Source: Leptospira brenneri
GTDB taxonomy: Bacteria > Spirochaetota > Leptospiria > Leptospirales > Leptospiraceae
Assembly: GCF_002812125.1 (NCBI RefSeq)
Contig: NZ_NPDQ01000012.1
Span: forward strand, 1-64,000
Reading direction: 5' to 3'
DNA: 64,000 bases
The notes under the pieces are model-generated. The model worked only from the letters and a program-made list of their open reading frames with translations. It had not been told where the DNA came from and searched no databases. The position numbers and the translations under genes were made by a program. This document shows positions 1 to 9,550 of this stretch, piece after piece (the stretch's first letter is position 1; each line of letters opens with the position of its first letter).

Positions 1-1423
1 CAGAAAAAACAAAGATACTATGATAAATCATGTAGATAGGAGCGATCAGAATGGAAAATACTGTTTCCAAAAGAAAACTTGGAAACTTCTTTATGATTTG
101 AAGGAAAGGGAGGCTTAAAAAGCTAAGTACTCTTGGTAAAAATAAAAGGATTAGTGATAGATATAATAATTTGATATAAAGTGGATCATAGATCTGCGAT
201 TTGAAAAATTCATACTCTTCGGGTAACATGGAGTAGTTAAGGTATTTATTATCTTCGAGATAATTCCATAAACTGAGAAAAATATAACACATCCAAATGG
301 GAGAGTTGAGATAAGATAAAATTCCATTTAAAATATGAATTCTACTAATGAAGGGAATTTTTTTCCCAAATAAAAACCAAAAATGTTGGAGGTTTCCTTG
401 GCACCATCTTTGGTCTCGTTTTAGCACATCGATAATGTTGGGTGGGTTTTCTTCGTAACTTCCATCAAGTTCGTAGGCACATAAAACATCATAGCCGGCT
501 TTTCGCATCAGAGCGGCTTCCACTGTATCATGACTCAAAATTTTCCCACCAAGGCCTCCATATTCAGGAAGGTGGGGGAGGGCGCAGTGTTCCATAAATG
601 GTTTTACTCTGAGGATAGCGTTGTGTCCCCAGTAACCAGAAGAATTGATTTGCCAAAACCCTGCTCCTTTTAAGAAAAATGGACTGAATAAATAGGAAGA
701 AAATTCGGTTAGTTTTTGGAAGAGAGTCGTGGAATTGAAAATTCTTGTACTGGATTGGATGATCCCAGCAGATGGATTTTTTTCCATATTGGCAATCAAC
801 TGAAGGATGAGTTCGCCTGAGACCAAACTATCAGCATCAAGAATCACCATATACTTATATTTTTTCCCCCACCTCCTGCAAAAGTCTGCAATGTTTCCAC
901 TTTTGCCGTTTAAATTACTTTTTCTCCTTCTGTAATGGAAGTTGTGGTAATTGTTTGTTGACTCACATAACTCTATATAGGCGGCTTCTTCTTTGATCCA
1001 TTTTTCAGGAGTTCTTGTGTCACTTAAGATGAAAAAATCGAGTTTAGGTAGTTTGTGAATTTTTTCTGTAGATTCGAAGATCACTTTGATTCTAGAAAAA
1101 ATCGAAATTTCGTTTTCTTCGTAAACTGGCATTACAATGGCAACAGGAATCGAGGTGAGTGAGTTTAAGTCTAATTCATCTTTTGGAATTCGTTTCGCTT
1201 TTAGGAGTGGGTCTCCATTTTTTCTTAAGGAAAGTAAAAACCCGAAAAGTGAGGTACTCGCCCCATAAGACAACATTGGCAAAAGAAAGATCAGTGTGAT
1301 AAACTGATAGTATTCGGTGATCTCAATCCCTCGAAAGGAAATGATATCAATGAATAAACTAAAACCCCAAATGACAGGAGTGATGAATACAAGGAAAAAT
1401 AAACTGCGGTGGATTTGAATCAT
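1..1423 (-). CDS. opgH: Glucans biosynthesis glucosyltransferase OpgH, C-terminus cut by window edge
   Basis: An inner-membrane family 2 glycosyltransferase that polymerises UDP-glucose into the backbone of osmoregulated periplasmic glucans. I translated it by eye from the ATG at 1423, and it stays open to base 1, so about 474 residues are visible. It shows two N-terminal membrane segments, then PVYEENE, DADSLVSG, the stretch HCALPHLPEYGG, SHDTVEAALMRKAGYDV and QRWCQGN. These closely follow Escherichia coli OpgH, including the CRRWG stretch before the DADS motif. Several membrane segments follow the catalytic part. The start overlaps the preceding gene's stop as ATGA, which implies translational coupling. 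The long cytoplasmic N-terminus of E. coli OpgH is absent here; the preceding small gene may supply its equivalent. Confidence 0.93.
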   Translation of the reverse strand, partial: MIQIHRSLFFLVFITPVIWGFSLFIDIISFRGIEITEYYQFITLIFLLPMLSYGASTSLFGFLLSLRKNGDPLLKAKRIPKDELDLNSLTSIPVAIVMPVYEENEISIFSRIKVIFESTEKIHKLPKLDFFILSDTRTPEKWIKEEAAYIELCESTNNYHNFHYRRRKSNLNGKSGNIADFCRRWGKKYKYMVILDADSLVSGELILQLIANMEKNPSAGIIQSSTRIFNSTTLFQKLTEFSSYLFSPFFLKGAGFWQINSSGYWGHNAILRVKPFMEHCALPHLPEYGGLGGKILSHDTVEAALMRKAGYDVLCAYELDGSYEENPPNIIDVLKRDQRWCQGNLQHFWFLFGKKIPFISRIHILNGILSYLNSPIWMCYIFLSLWNYLEDNKYLNYSMLPEEYEFFKSQIYDPLYIKLLYLSLILLFLPRVLSFLSLPFLQIIKKFPSFLLETVFSILIAPIYMIYHSIFVFS

Positions 1424-1809
1424 AACAACCTAAAGATAATGATGTAGTAGAGGATACTCCAAAGAAAGATGGAAGCGATGATGAATAACGGCTTTAAAGA
1501 ACCAACAATGGATTGTTTGGTTTTTTGTGTGTCACGTTTCCATTCGGCAGACTGAGGAATCATAGATCCAAATTGCCAAGATCGGTCTGGAAGAGGAAGG
1601 GAAGGGATTTTTACTAGATCTTTGGTTTCTAAATGATTTTGCCAATGTTGCCAATCTGACGCAAATGAAAAGTTAAGACTCGTAGATTTAAAAAATTCGT
1701 TGAGTATCTCGGCAATCATATATTCGTTATGAACCCCACTTAGAATTAAGTAGGAACGAAATCTTTCGCTCAATTCTTCTAGGTATTCTGTTTTATTTGG
1801 ATAGTCCAT
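1420..1809 (-). CDS. Small membrane protein between opgG and opgH, possible detached OpgH N-terminal domain
   Basis: A 129-residue protein with a charged, probably cytoplasmic N-terminal part of about 100 residues and one strongly hydrophobic segment at about 106-128. Its start overlaps the end of opgG by 17 bp, and its stop overlaps the opgH start as ATGA, so all three genes should be co-translated. In E. coli, OpgH carries a cytoplasmic N-terminal extension of about 140 residues before its first membrane helix, whereas the opgH gene here begins almost directly at a membrane helix. Size, topology and position suggest that this gene encodes the missing extension as a separate chain. I see only weak sequence similarity, for example around the WKRDTQK stretch, so this remains an inference. 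Confidence 0.75.
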   Translation of the reverse strand: MDYPNKTEYLEELSERFRSYLILSGVHNEYMIAEILNEFFKSTSLNFSFASDWQHWQNHLETKDLVKIPSLPLPDRSWQFGSMIPQSAEWKRDTQKTKQSIVGSLKPLFIIASIFLWSILYYIIIFRLL

Positions 1810-3367
1810 CGCGATAGATCCAAGTTTCAGTGATTCTTTGGTTTTCGTTTTCTAAGAAAACAGTCCAATTTGATTCTTCTTCAGAACTAGGATACCAGAT
1901 TTGCAAACGCCACTGGTCTAACTCTGTTATTTTTTCAATTTTGTATCTGATTTCTTCGGTTGGGATTTTGTCATTTTGGATGACGGCTTTTAAAATTGTT
2001 TTTCGATCTAATGATTTTAAGTGATCACCAGTAAAGTACAGGGTGAACATTTTTTCTTTCGGAAAAACGGGATCCACCCCTCTGTAATAGGCAGATGCTT
2101 TCCCTAATGTGTGGTGTTTGGGTGATCTTTCGGTATAATGAAGTGTATATAAAAATTCGAAACCTTCATTGAGATTGGGGGGAATGGCTGGTTCCCAAAA
2201 CGTTGTGACATTGTCGTCAGAATCTAAATTGGTTGTGAACTCTAATAGGTATAAATTTCCTTTACCCCAATCTCCTTTTGGTTCTACCCAAAGACTAGGC
2301 CTTAAATGGTATTTGAGTTTTTCATCTTGGTAGCTTTTAAACTTACGATCTCTTTGGATGAGTCCATACCCTTTTGGAGAGTCGAGCGGAATTCTTGTTA
2401 GTTGGGTTTTTTTAGGATTGATGAGAGGTCTCCATTCCCAATCTTCAGATTTGTTTTGAATGAGTAGTCCATCAGAGTCGTGTACTTCTGGGTGGATATT
2501 TCCTAAGATGGGGCTGTCGGATTCTCCGTATAAGTACATAGAGGTGATTGGTGCAAAACCAAGGCGTTTGATTTTTTTGCGAAGATAGATTTTGGCTCGG
2601 ACATCAACCGTAGTAATTTCCCCTGGGTTCACAATGAACTCATAAGCACCAACAACAGATTCACCATTCATGATGGCATAAATAGTAATGGCAGTATCAT
2701 TTTTCTGAGGTCGTTTGATATAAAAACTTTCAAAGATTGGAAACTCTTCTCTGTCTTTTGGTCCTGTGTTGATGGCAAGGCCCCTGCCAGATAAACCATA
2801 AACTTGATCTTTAGAGAGTGCTCTGAAGTAAGATGCACCTTGGAAAACTAAGAATTCTTCTAAAGCTTCTTTTTGATTGATTGGGTAATGTACACGAAAC
2901 CCAGTGTAACGAAGTTTTTTAGAGAGTTCCGAGAATTCATCAGAAAGTGGCAAATCTCCAAAATTAAAACGAGAAGCATCATAAGGAATTTCTACAGGTT
3001 TTTCACCGATTACTTCATAAATTTGAATTCCATTACTGTAAATATGTCCTGGATGGAAAAAATGCAATTGGTAGGGAAGAGCCAGATTTTTCCAAATGGC
3101 AACATCTGGTTTGTATTCGATTTGTCTATAGGCATCGTAACTAATTCCGTCAAGTCCAGGGATCTTAAATTCAGGTGTTGGGGCGAATTTAGACTTTAGT
3201 TTTTGTTTTGCAATTGCATCTGTGGTTTGAAAGTCAAAGATTTCGTTGGAAGTAGATATGGCCATGAGAGCTGCAATTTTGGTTAAACTTAGATCATTTT
3301 TACGAATGATGATTACGACACACAATACCAAGGCAATGAGTGCAAGATATATGTTCAGTTTCTTCAT
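1793..3367 (-). CDS. opgG: Periplasmic glucan biosynthesis protein OpgG/MdoG
   Basis: OpgG is a periplasmic protein needed with OpgH to make osmoregulated periplasmic glucans. The 524-residue product matches the usual family length. Residues about 5-22 form an N-terminal hydrophobic signal or anchor segment. Recognisable family stretches include the early LDGISYDAYRQIEYKP, FHPGHIYSNGIQIYEV, the RGLAINTGPKDREEFPIF loop, TSMYLYGESD, PEVHDSDGLLI and WEWRPLINP. It is the first gene of the opgG-small protein-opgH operon. The intergenic gap of about 140 bp to the divergent lipoprotein gene should hold both promoters; I could not pick a confident -35/-10 pair. Confidence 0.95.
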   Translation of the reverse strand: MKKLNIYLALIALVLCVVIIIRKNDLSLTKIAALMAISTSNEIFDFQTTDAIAKQKLKSKFAPTPEFKIPGLDGISYDAYRQIEYKPDVAIWKNLALPYQLHFFHPGHIYSNGIQIYEVIGEKPVEIPYDASRFNFGDLPLSDEFSELSKKLRYTGFRVHYPINQKEALEEFLVFQGASYFRALSKDQVYGLSGRGLAINTGPKDREEFPIFESFYIKRPQKNDTAITIYAIMNGESVVGAYEFIVNPGEITTVDVRAKIYLRKKIKRLGFAPITSMYLYGESDSPILGNIHPEVHDSDGLLIQNKSEDWEWRPLINPKKTQLTRIPLDSPKGYGLIQRDRKFKSYQDEKLKYHLRPSLWVEPKGDWGKGNLYLLEFTTNLDSDDNVTTFWEPAIPPNLNEGFEFLYTLHYTERSPKHHTLGKASAYYRGVDPVFPKEKMFTLYFTGDHLKSLDRKTILKAVIQNDKIPTEEIRYKIEKITELDQWRLQIWYPSSEEESNWTVFLENENQRITETWIYRDGLSK

Positions 3368-3509
3368 AGAGGTAAGGATAATTCTGCAATCTCCAAGGTC
3401 ACGTAAATAAACTGGTGTGGTATTTTTGTCTCACTAAACATGGATTAAGCAAGAACCAGCAATTTTTCTATTGCATATTTCGATCACTTCTATACGGTTC
3501 CCTCATCTT

Positions 3510-4982
3510 ATGAAACTTGTTTCTGTAAAATTCTTCCTTTTGTTAATGGTCGCCTTATCCCTGCAATGTTTTAGTTCCAATAAAGCTGATAAAATTCTTG
3601 GCGAGTCTGTCATCACTGCAAACAAACCTCAAACTTTCAAAAAAATTGCCCCACTAACTGCTAACTCCTTTGGGTCTAGGAAAAACCTCTGGGAGAATGG
3701 ATGGGCAGTCATTCCATCCGGTAAAAAAACTATGGATTTAGCTTTCGAAAATGGTGCGATTAGCGGTCGTGTGGCCAAAGCTATGGTTCTAGTGCATATG
3801 AAAAAACGGAGTGAAGAATATCCGGGAAAATTAGGTGAAACCATGCGTTCAGTTGCTTCTTGGACCAAAAGTGGGATTAAAGATTCCTCTAGTCGTACAG
3901 AAGATATTTATGATGCTGGCTGGCAACTCAGCAAAGCGGAATGGAAAGTTTCTAAAGATAGTTTTGAGGAAGCGGGTTCTCGATTTGTCCAAGGTTATAT
4001 TTATATGGTTCCCAGGATGGAGACTGATGTGAAGTTAATGTCAGCTTCTTTGGATGAATTAAAAGTAGATTATGATCGGAAAAATTCTAAATATAACGAT
4101 CTGTTTGATACAACGATCAAACAGAATTCAAAAAATATAGTTTCTGCTTGGGGTGATTCTTTTTCTAAAGCTTCTGATGAGTTTACAAAAAATTATGAGG
4201 AATCTGGAGATCGAGGAAATTCTCTTTTGGCTCTTGTAGATATTTTCAAAGGATATACTGTCGCCATTAAAGAAGTGATGGTGGCACCAATCTCCAAAAC
4301 TGTACCCAATGCTGGCGAAATTCTTGTGGTGAATGGTGCTTATGTGCCTCTTTCCAAAACTATGAACTTTTCTTCTCGGGCCTTGATTTCAACGGGTCTT
4401 ATTTTCTTTTATGCAACTAAGTCTGGTTATCGGGTAATATCGCCAACTTTGGAAGCGGGACTTTTTAGTTCGATAGGAATTTTATCTGCGGCATCGACAG
4501 TCCCTACTTATACAACAGGAACAACCTTGGCTGCATTCAACCAAGTCACATCGGTTGCCGGGGCAACTACAGGAGGTGCAATTGGTGCCGTTGGAGGGAC
4601 TACATATGACACTGGTGCTTACGCAACGGGATTGGTTTATGATTTATCAAAGGGGACTGCGGAAGCGGGTGTGTATGCAATGAGCTCCGGTTTGGTTTTG
4701 GGTTATGGAGCAATGACCGCGCTTCCTTCCCAGTTGGTATTGGCCTCAGTTGAAGGTTCTATCTTGATTACCTATGATGGTCCACGCGTTGTGATTGCTA
4801 TGGTAAAAGGTAATTATGTTTCTGATGATGTACCTACAGGTACTGTGATTAATTTAGAAGAGGCAAAGAAAGCAGGCAAAGTAAAAATCTTAACAGATGA
4901 TCCAAAGATTATCAAGAAAGTACTAGATGCTGAAATTGAAGAACAATCAAAACGTGCAAATAAAAAGGTCTCTGAAAAATAA
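3510..4982 (+). CDS. Lipoprotein of unknown function, first of a paralogous pair
   Basis: I do not recognise the family. From the ATG at 3510 the protein starts with a signal peptide ending at a lipobox (LSLQC), so it should be lipid-anchored in the cell envelope. The frame is open upstream to a TTG at 3471, but the ATG gives a proper signal peptide. The mature N-terminal half is charged and helical. The region around residues 270-430 is rich in Gly, Ala, Thr and Ser and fairly hydrophobic, resembling glycine-zipper-like membrane segments, and the C-terminus is lysine-rich. The next gene begins in the stop codon (TAATG) and has the same layout, including a matching ending of the form VPTGTVINLEE/LTGAVVDLDQ, so the two are paralogs made together. 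Confidence 0.8.
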   Translation: MKLVSVKFFLLLMVALSLQCFSSNKADKILGESVITANKPQTFKKIAPLTANSFGSRKNLWENGWAVIPSGKKTMDLAFENGAISGRVAKAMVLVHMKKRSEEYPGKLGETMRSVASWTKSGIKDSSSRTEDIYDAGWQLSKAEWKVSKDSFEEAGSRFVQGYIYMVPRMETDVKLMSASLDELKVDYDRKNSKYNDLFDTTIKQNSKNIVSAWGDSFSKASDEFTKNYEESGDRGNSLLALVDIFKGYTVAIKEVMVAPISKTVPNAGEILVVNGAYVPLSKTMNFSSRALISTGLIFFYATKSGYRVISPTLEAGLFSSIGILSAASTVPTYTTGTTLAAFNQVTSVAGATTGGAIGAVGGTTYDTGAYATGLVYDLSKGTAEAGVYAMSSGLVLGYGAMTALPSQLVLASVEGSILITYDGPRVVIAMVKGNYVSDDVPTGTVINLEEAKKAGKVKILTDDPKIIKKVLDAEIEEQSKRANKKVSEK

Positions 4983-6775
4983 TGAATCCAAAAGTATATA
5001 AAACTGTTCTCGTTTCATTCTCTCTTTTTGTATTTTTGGTTCAATGCTCTGGTTCCGATAAAAAACAAGAGGACCCATTAAAGAATACCAAAAAGTTAGC
5101 GATTGAAGGTCATACTTCCCTATATTATCAAGGCGCCCTTCCGGTAAAAGGGACAAGTATCAAGTTCATTCCTCCTTTTGAAGAGGCTCCCATCCATTTT
5201 ATGGGTCAAAGATTTGGCTTGGCTGGGGATGAGTTCTCTCGTTCCGTTTTAAAAGCACGTGAATCGGTTGTTATCGTTAAAGACGGAACTAAAATGAGTT
5301 GGTCTGTCGCAGGGAAGTTGAATGCAAAAGGAGATGCCGCTGTTCAATATCTAAATGAAAACGCCACCAAACCAGGATTATTTATCATGTATGCATCCGT
5401 TGCCGAATCCTATGGATTAGTAGGAACATCGCTTGATCGAGGTAAGGAAACTCATGAGGCGGTTGTGAAGAACTCGGAACTCATTCGGAAGGAATGGGAT
5501 GATTGGGCAAATATGCAACTCAATCAAAAAGAAGCGGTAGATCATTCTCCTTCCACCACAAAAAGATTCAACCAATACAAACAAGAATACCAAAAAGTAT
5601 TTGAATCCACGGTTCTTGGATATGTGGATTTAGATGATGCATTAAAATCTTCTTACGATGAATCATTTGATGATATAAAGTCTAAAAGTTGGCTTCGTAG
5701 ATTTTCTGAGATTGAAGAATTTCGTTCATCGGTTTCCGGAAAGTTGTTCGGGAGTTGGAAGGAAACCATCTTTACTTTTGGGCAAGACACTTCTAAAGAA
5801 ATGGGTCGTGCGAAAGCGGATTTAGAATCCATTGCAGACGGGGAAGGGGTTCCGTTGGCTTTATTGAAAGCATTCTCAAGAACTGCAAAAGCCGTATTTT
5901 ATGATGGACTCATCAAACCAATTGGAAAAATAACTGTTTTCTCAGTCGGCTATGTAAGTTGGAACGGAATCATTTATCCCTCGGCTGTAATCACTAACGC
6001 TGCAGGAACAGGCCTTTATTGTCTAGTAGAGACATTTACACTAGCGGGGAAAGGTGTGGTGTACATCACTGCACCTAGTGTTGAACTCGCATTAGGTGCA
6101 CTATTGAATAGCACCGAAGTGATTTTAAATGAATCAGTTCAATCGATGGAAAAGGGTGCAAAAGTCACTTCTGCTGTTGCCAGAAAAACATCTGCATACT
6201 CGGTCAAATCAGCTGCTGTTGTTACTGAGTCGTCTGGAAAATACGTCTTGGCTCCTATGAGTCTAGTGGGTGTGACTTCTGGACAAACAATCCTCGGTGG
6301 AGGTCTTGCTGTCGCCGGTACTGTTACAGGGGCATCGGTTGCGGGTGCTTCTGCAACAACGCAAGCAGTGACTTACACTTCCACAAAACTGGCAGCAGGA
6401 ACCGTTGGGGTTGCAGGGACTGCAGCTAGTTTTGGAACGGGAACCTCCTATGGAATTTACCAGTTAACAAAAGCAGTTGGTGTTCCCAGTGGGATCGTCA
6501 TTGGATCAGGAGTGGTACTAAGTTATGAATTTATTGCTCATATGTCTGCTCATTCGGTGCTTGCTGTTGCTGATTGCACATACTTAGTGCTTTCCCTCGA
6601 AGGAGGCAAGTGGGTTGTCTACGGCGTAAAAGATGGATCGAAAAAGGCTTCTCGCCTGCTAACAGGTGCTGTGGTGGATTTAGATCAAATCCGTAAAGAA
6701 GGAGGAACTGTAGTAAAAGTTCCGCTAGAAGAAGGCGAAGTTGAAAAAATACTAGGTAAAAAAAAGAAAAAGTAA
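4982..6775 (+). CDS. Lipoprotein of unknown function, second of a paralogous pair
   Basis: The product has 597 residues with an N-terminal signal peptide and lipobox (FLVQC, Cys at about residue 23). Like its upstream neighbour it has a charged helical first half, then a Gly/Ala/Thr/Ser-rich hydrophobic region (about residues 310-530) and a short lysine-rich tail. Parallel features include SVGYVSWNG, repeated runs of the type GASVAGASATTQAVTY, and a C-terminal VVYGVKDGSKKASRLLTG segment. The pair may form an envelope complex, perhaps inserting into a membrane through the Gly-rich segments, but nothing in the sequence shows a reaction or substrate. The start ATG sits in the upstream stop codon. 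Confidence 0.8.
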   Translation: MNPKVYKTVLVSFSLFVFLVQCSGSDKKQEDPLKNTKKLAIEGHTSLYYQGALPVKGTSIKFIPPFEEAPIHFMGQRFGLAGDEFSRSVLKARESVVIVKDGTKMSWSVAGKLNAKGDAAVQYLNENATKPGLFIMYASVAESYGLVGTSLDRGKETHEAVVKNSELIRKEWDDWANMQLNQKEAVDHSPSTTKRFNQYKQEYQKVFESTVLGYVDLDDALKSSYDESFDDIKSKSWLRRFSEIEEFRSSVSGKLFGSWKETIFTFGQDTSKEMGRAKADLESIADGEGVPLALLKAFSRTAKAVFYDGLIKPIGKITVFSVGYVSWNGIIYPSAVITNAAGTGLYCLVETFTLAGKGVVYITAPSVELALGALLNSTEVILNESVQSMEKGAKVTSAVARKTSAYSVKSAAVVTESSGKYVLAPMSLVGVTSGQTILGGGLAVAGTVTGASVAGASATTQAVTYTSTKLAAGTVGVAGTAASFGTGTSYGIYQLTKAVGVPSGIVIGSGVVLSYEFIAHMSAHSVLAVADCTYLVLSLEGGKWVVYGVKDGSKKASRLLTGAVVDLDQIRKEGGTVVKVPLEEGEVEKILGKKKKK

Positions 6776-6787
6776 AAGTATTGGAGA

Positions 6788-7681
6788 ATGGAAGAAGGTA
6801 AAAAAATCCTTATCATAGAAGACTCTGAATTACAGAGGAAACTTCTCAATCGTTGGATTTCCAACCATGGATATATTCCATTGGAAGCCGTGAATCTTTC
6901 TGAAGCAAGAGAGATCATCATCAAAGACCAAATTGATGTGGTTCTTTTGGATTGGGAATTACCCGACGGATCTGGGATTGAGCTTATATCGGAAATTTTT
7001 TCTTCTTCTCCGGTGGGTTGGCTTCCCGTCATTATGGTGACGGGTCATACAGAACCCGAAAATCTAAAACTTGCGATAGAAGCAGGTGCCACTGATTACA
7101 TTACAAAACCAGCCAAAGAAATTGAACTTCTTGCAAGAATTTTTAGCGCTTTACGAATGAAATCTTTACATGACCAATTGCGAGAAACTTCGATTCGCGA
7201 TGTAATGACTGGGCTTTATAACCGTCGTTATATGGAAGAGCGAATAGATCAAGAGTTCCAAAGATGCAAGAGGCACAAACACAATCTTTCTTTGGCGATG
7301 ATTGATATTGACTTTTTCAAAAAAATTAATGATACTTATGGACATGAAACCGGTGATATCGTTTTGAAAAGAATCGCTTCTGAATTAAAAACATCTCTCC
7401 GTAAGTCTGATATTATCTCTAGATTTGGTGGTGAGGAATTTGTAATTGTATTTCCAGAAACTGGACTTGCTGATGCAGCACGGGTTCTTGACAAAATTAG
7501 AGAAATGGTTTCTGGTTTGGAATTAAACTCAGAAGCTGGACAAAATTTTAAGATATCTTTCAGTGGTGGAGTTGCCGGTGGAGATATCAGCCAGATCGAA
7601 AACCCAGTTGAACTTCTTCGAACAGCGGATAAACTTTTGTATGAGGCGAAGTCCTCCGGTCGGAACCGAATTATAAGTTAA
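6788..7681 (+). CDS. Response regulator with GGDEF diguanylate cyclase domain (PleD-like)
   Basis: This cytoplasmic protein should synthesise cyclic-di-GMP in response to phosphorylation. Residues 1-120 form a receiver domain with the acidic pair ED at 11-12, the phospho-acceptor Asp55 in LLDWELPDG, and the TG and KPA motifs. Residues about 136-297 form a GGDEF domain with the GLYNRRYMEE start, DIDFFKKINDTYGH, and an intact GGEEF active site near residue 215. An RKSD motif lies five residues before GGEEF, which is the canonical product-inhibition I-site, so the enzyme is probably active and feedback controlled. No cognate histidine kinase is adjacent. It starts 12 bp after the lipoprotein gene and may share its transcript. 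Confidence 0.93.
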   Translation: MEEGKKILIIEDSELQRKLLNRWISNHGYIPLEAVNLSEAREIIIKDQIDVVLLDWELPDGSGIELISEIFSSSPVGWLPVIMVTGHTEPENLKLAIEAGATDYITKPAKEIELLARIFSALRMKSLHDQLRETSIRDVMTGLYNRRYMEERIDQEFQRCKRHKHNLSLAMIDIDFFKKINDTYGHETGDIVLKRIASELKTSLRKSDIISRFGGEEFVIVFPETGLADAARVLDKIREMVSGLELNSEAGQNFKISFSGGVAGGDISQIENPVELLRTADKLLYEAKSSGRNRIIS

Positions 7682-7690
7682 ATCATTACA

Positions 7691-8737
7691 TTGGATATCA
7701 ATCATTCTTTTTATCAACTAACACCTGACTCAATCCTCAATGCAATTGAATCCTTGGGTTATGAAACGACTGGTCGTTTTTACCCGTTAAATAGTGTCGA
7801 AAATCGTGTTTATGATATAGAGACATCAAATTCCGGGAGAATTGTCGTTAAGTTCTACCGACCCGGTAAATGGAGTTACGAAGAAATACTCGAAGAACAT
7901 AAATTCTTAAGTGAGTTATCTTTAGGCGAGATTCCAGTAATCACTCCGATTGAGATCAAAGGAAAAACTTTGTTTGAATGGTCGGGGATATACTTTGCCA
8001 TTTGGCCTCTTCGGAATGGAAGGATTGTCGAAGAAATTGCGGGTAGAGATTTGGAAAGAGTAGGCGCTCTGATTGGCAGAATCCACTCTGTTGGGAAACG
8101 TTTGAGTTCTCTTCACAGACCAATGCTTGATATACCTTCTTACGGATTAAAATCTTTGAATTTTATTCTAGAGAATCATTTAATACCAAACAATAGTTTG
8201 GCAGAAAGATATAAAGCCACCGCACTCAGGTCTTTTGAAATTTTTGAATCACTTGTAAAAGAATATAAAATTCCATTCCAAAGGATTCATGGAGATTGCC
8301 ACAAAGGGAATTTACTCATTTCACAAGATGGATTTAGTATTTTAGATTTCGATGATTTTCTTACGGGTCCAATTGTACAAGATTTTTGGATGTTGCTTCC
8401 GTTAGGTGAAGAAGACCAGAAATCTGATTTGTTTCAATTTCTGCAAGGATACACTATGTTTGCGGACTTTGACGAAAATTGGTTACAGTTGGTAGAACCT
8501 CTTCGTATTGTAAGATATGTTCATTATGCAGCTTGGATTGCGAAACGTTGGAAGGATCCTTCCTTCCCTTCATTATTTCCTCATTTTGGGACAGAAGAGT
8601 ATTGGTTAAAAGAAACTTTGGATTTAGAATCTGCTAAAAAAGATTTAGAAGGTCATTCTTTTGACAAAAGTAATAATGTAGAAGATGCAGAACCTGAAAT
8701 GACAAATAAAGATTTTTTCTGGGACTGGGAAAATTAA
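7691..8737 (+). CDS. srkA: Stress response kinase A (YihE/RdoA family)
   Basis: SrkA is a cytoplasmic Ser/Thr protein kinase with a choline-kinase-like fold, linked in E. coli to Cpx envelope stress and survival. The translation tracks E. coli SrkA through its length: PLNSVENRVYDIE, VVKFYRPGKWSYEEILEEH, the catalytic loop HGDCHKGN near residue 200, the metal-binding DFDD near 218 and GPIVQDFWMLLP. The start is TTG at 7691, supported by alignment of the first residues (FYQLTPDSI against FQTLHPDTI). It follows the diguanylate cyclase by 9 bp, so it is probably in the same operon. The C-terminal 30 residues are acidic and have no E. coli counterpart that I recall. Confidence 0.93.
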   Translation: MDINHSFYQLTPDSILNAIESLGYETTGRFYPLNSVENRVYDIETSNSGRIVVKFYRPGKWSYEEILEEHKFLSELSLGEIPVITPIEIKGKTLFEWSGIYFAIWPLRNGRIVEEIAGRDLERVGALIGRIHSVGKRLSSLHRPMLDIPSYGLKSLNFILENHLIPNNSLAERYKATALRSFEIFESLVKEYKIPFQRIHGDCHKGNLLISQDGFSILDFDDFLTGPIVQDFWMLLPLGEEDQKSDLFQFLQGYTMFADFDENWLQLVEPLRIVRYVHYAAWIAKRWKDPSFPSLFPHFGTEEYWLKETLDLESAKKDLEGHSFDKSNNVEDAEPEMTNKDFFWDWEN

Positions 8738-8754
8738 AAATTAACTCACATGTT

Positions 8755-9543
8755 TTATTCAATTAAATGTGACAAAGCAACTGCTAGTGCATGAGAAACA
8801 TTTAATGAATCAATTTGGTTTTTCATAGGAATGTAGGCTAATAAGTCCGATAGTTTGAGTATTTCTTCTTCGATCCCATTTGCTTCGTTCCCTAACACCA
8901 AAACAAAATCATTTAATTTTCCTATTTCGTAGATGGATTTTGTTTTTGATAATAGGTGATCTCTGTCTTTTGGAAGAGAAAGTGAAATGATTTTTTTCCC
9001 TGATCCTTGTAGGTCAGAAATTCTTTCTTTTAGGTTTTGAATTTTAATCAATTGGATTTGAAAAAGAGATCCCATGGATACTCGCACACTTCTGCGTAGA
9101 TAGGGAGAAGCCGATTTAGAATCGAATAGAATTGATTGGATTCCAAAAGCCGCTGCCGTACGAATAATGGATCCTATATTTTCGCTATCGACAATTGAAT
9201 TTAAAAGTAGGGATGGTGTTTTGATTTCAGATAAGGAGGCCCATCGTTGGTAACCTAATGCCATAAAGCCCTGGTGCACAGAAAAACCAATTGTCTCTTC
9301 AAATACAGATTTTTCTGCAACAAAACATTTGTTAGTGTCGATTGACTTGGATTGAATTAGGTTTTTATGTTTTTCCCAATACCTAGGCATACAAAATACC
9401 GACTCTACTTGGAGGCTTGACTGAAGAAGGCGAACGGCTGTTTTTTCATGATCGGCAATGAAAGTATCAGAAGGGTCTTCTTTTGATTTGAGAAGTTGGT
9501 ATGCGGTAAGCCTTGGGTCGAGCGGGGAGTGGATGATTTGCAT
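8755..9543 (-). CDS. SpoU/TrmH family RNA 2'-O-methyltransferase
   Basis: The product uses S-adenosylmethionine to methylate a ribose 2'-OH in rRNA or tRNA. The C-terminal catalytic half has the three SPOUT motifs: motif 1 ENIGSIIRTAAAFG (near residues 121-134) with its conserved Asn and Arg, motif 2 LVLGNEANGI (about 216-225), and motif 3 SLNVSHALAVAL near the end. The N-terminal part, about 100 residues, resembles a substrate-binding domain, but I cannot tell whether the target is 23S rRNA or tRNA. The gene is convergent with srkA, leaving 17 bp between stops. Confidence 0.9.
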   Translation of the reverse strand: MQIIHSPLDPRLTAYQLLKSKEDPSDTFIADHEKTAVRLLQSSLQVESVFCMPRYWEKHKNLIQSKSIDTNKCFVAEKSVFEETIGFSVHQGFMALGYQRWASLSEIKTPSLLLNSIVDSENIGSIIRTAAAFGIQSILFDSKSASPYLRRSVRVSMGSLFQIQLIKIQNLKERISDLQGSGKKIISLSLPKDRDHLLSKTKSIYEIGKLNDFVLVLGNEANGIEEEILKLSDLLAYIPMKNQIDSLNVSHALAVALSHLIE

Positions 9544-9550
9544 TATGTCA

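Noticed and set aside
1420..1430. Frameshift splitting opgH into two frames
   Set aside because: The ATGA overlap is a regular coupling arrangement and the small gene has its own full membrane segment, so two real genes are likelier than a sequencing error.
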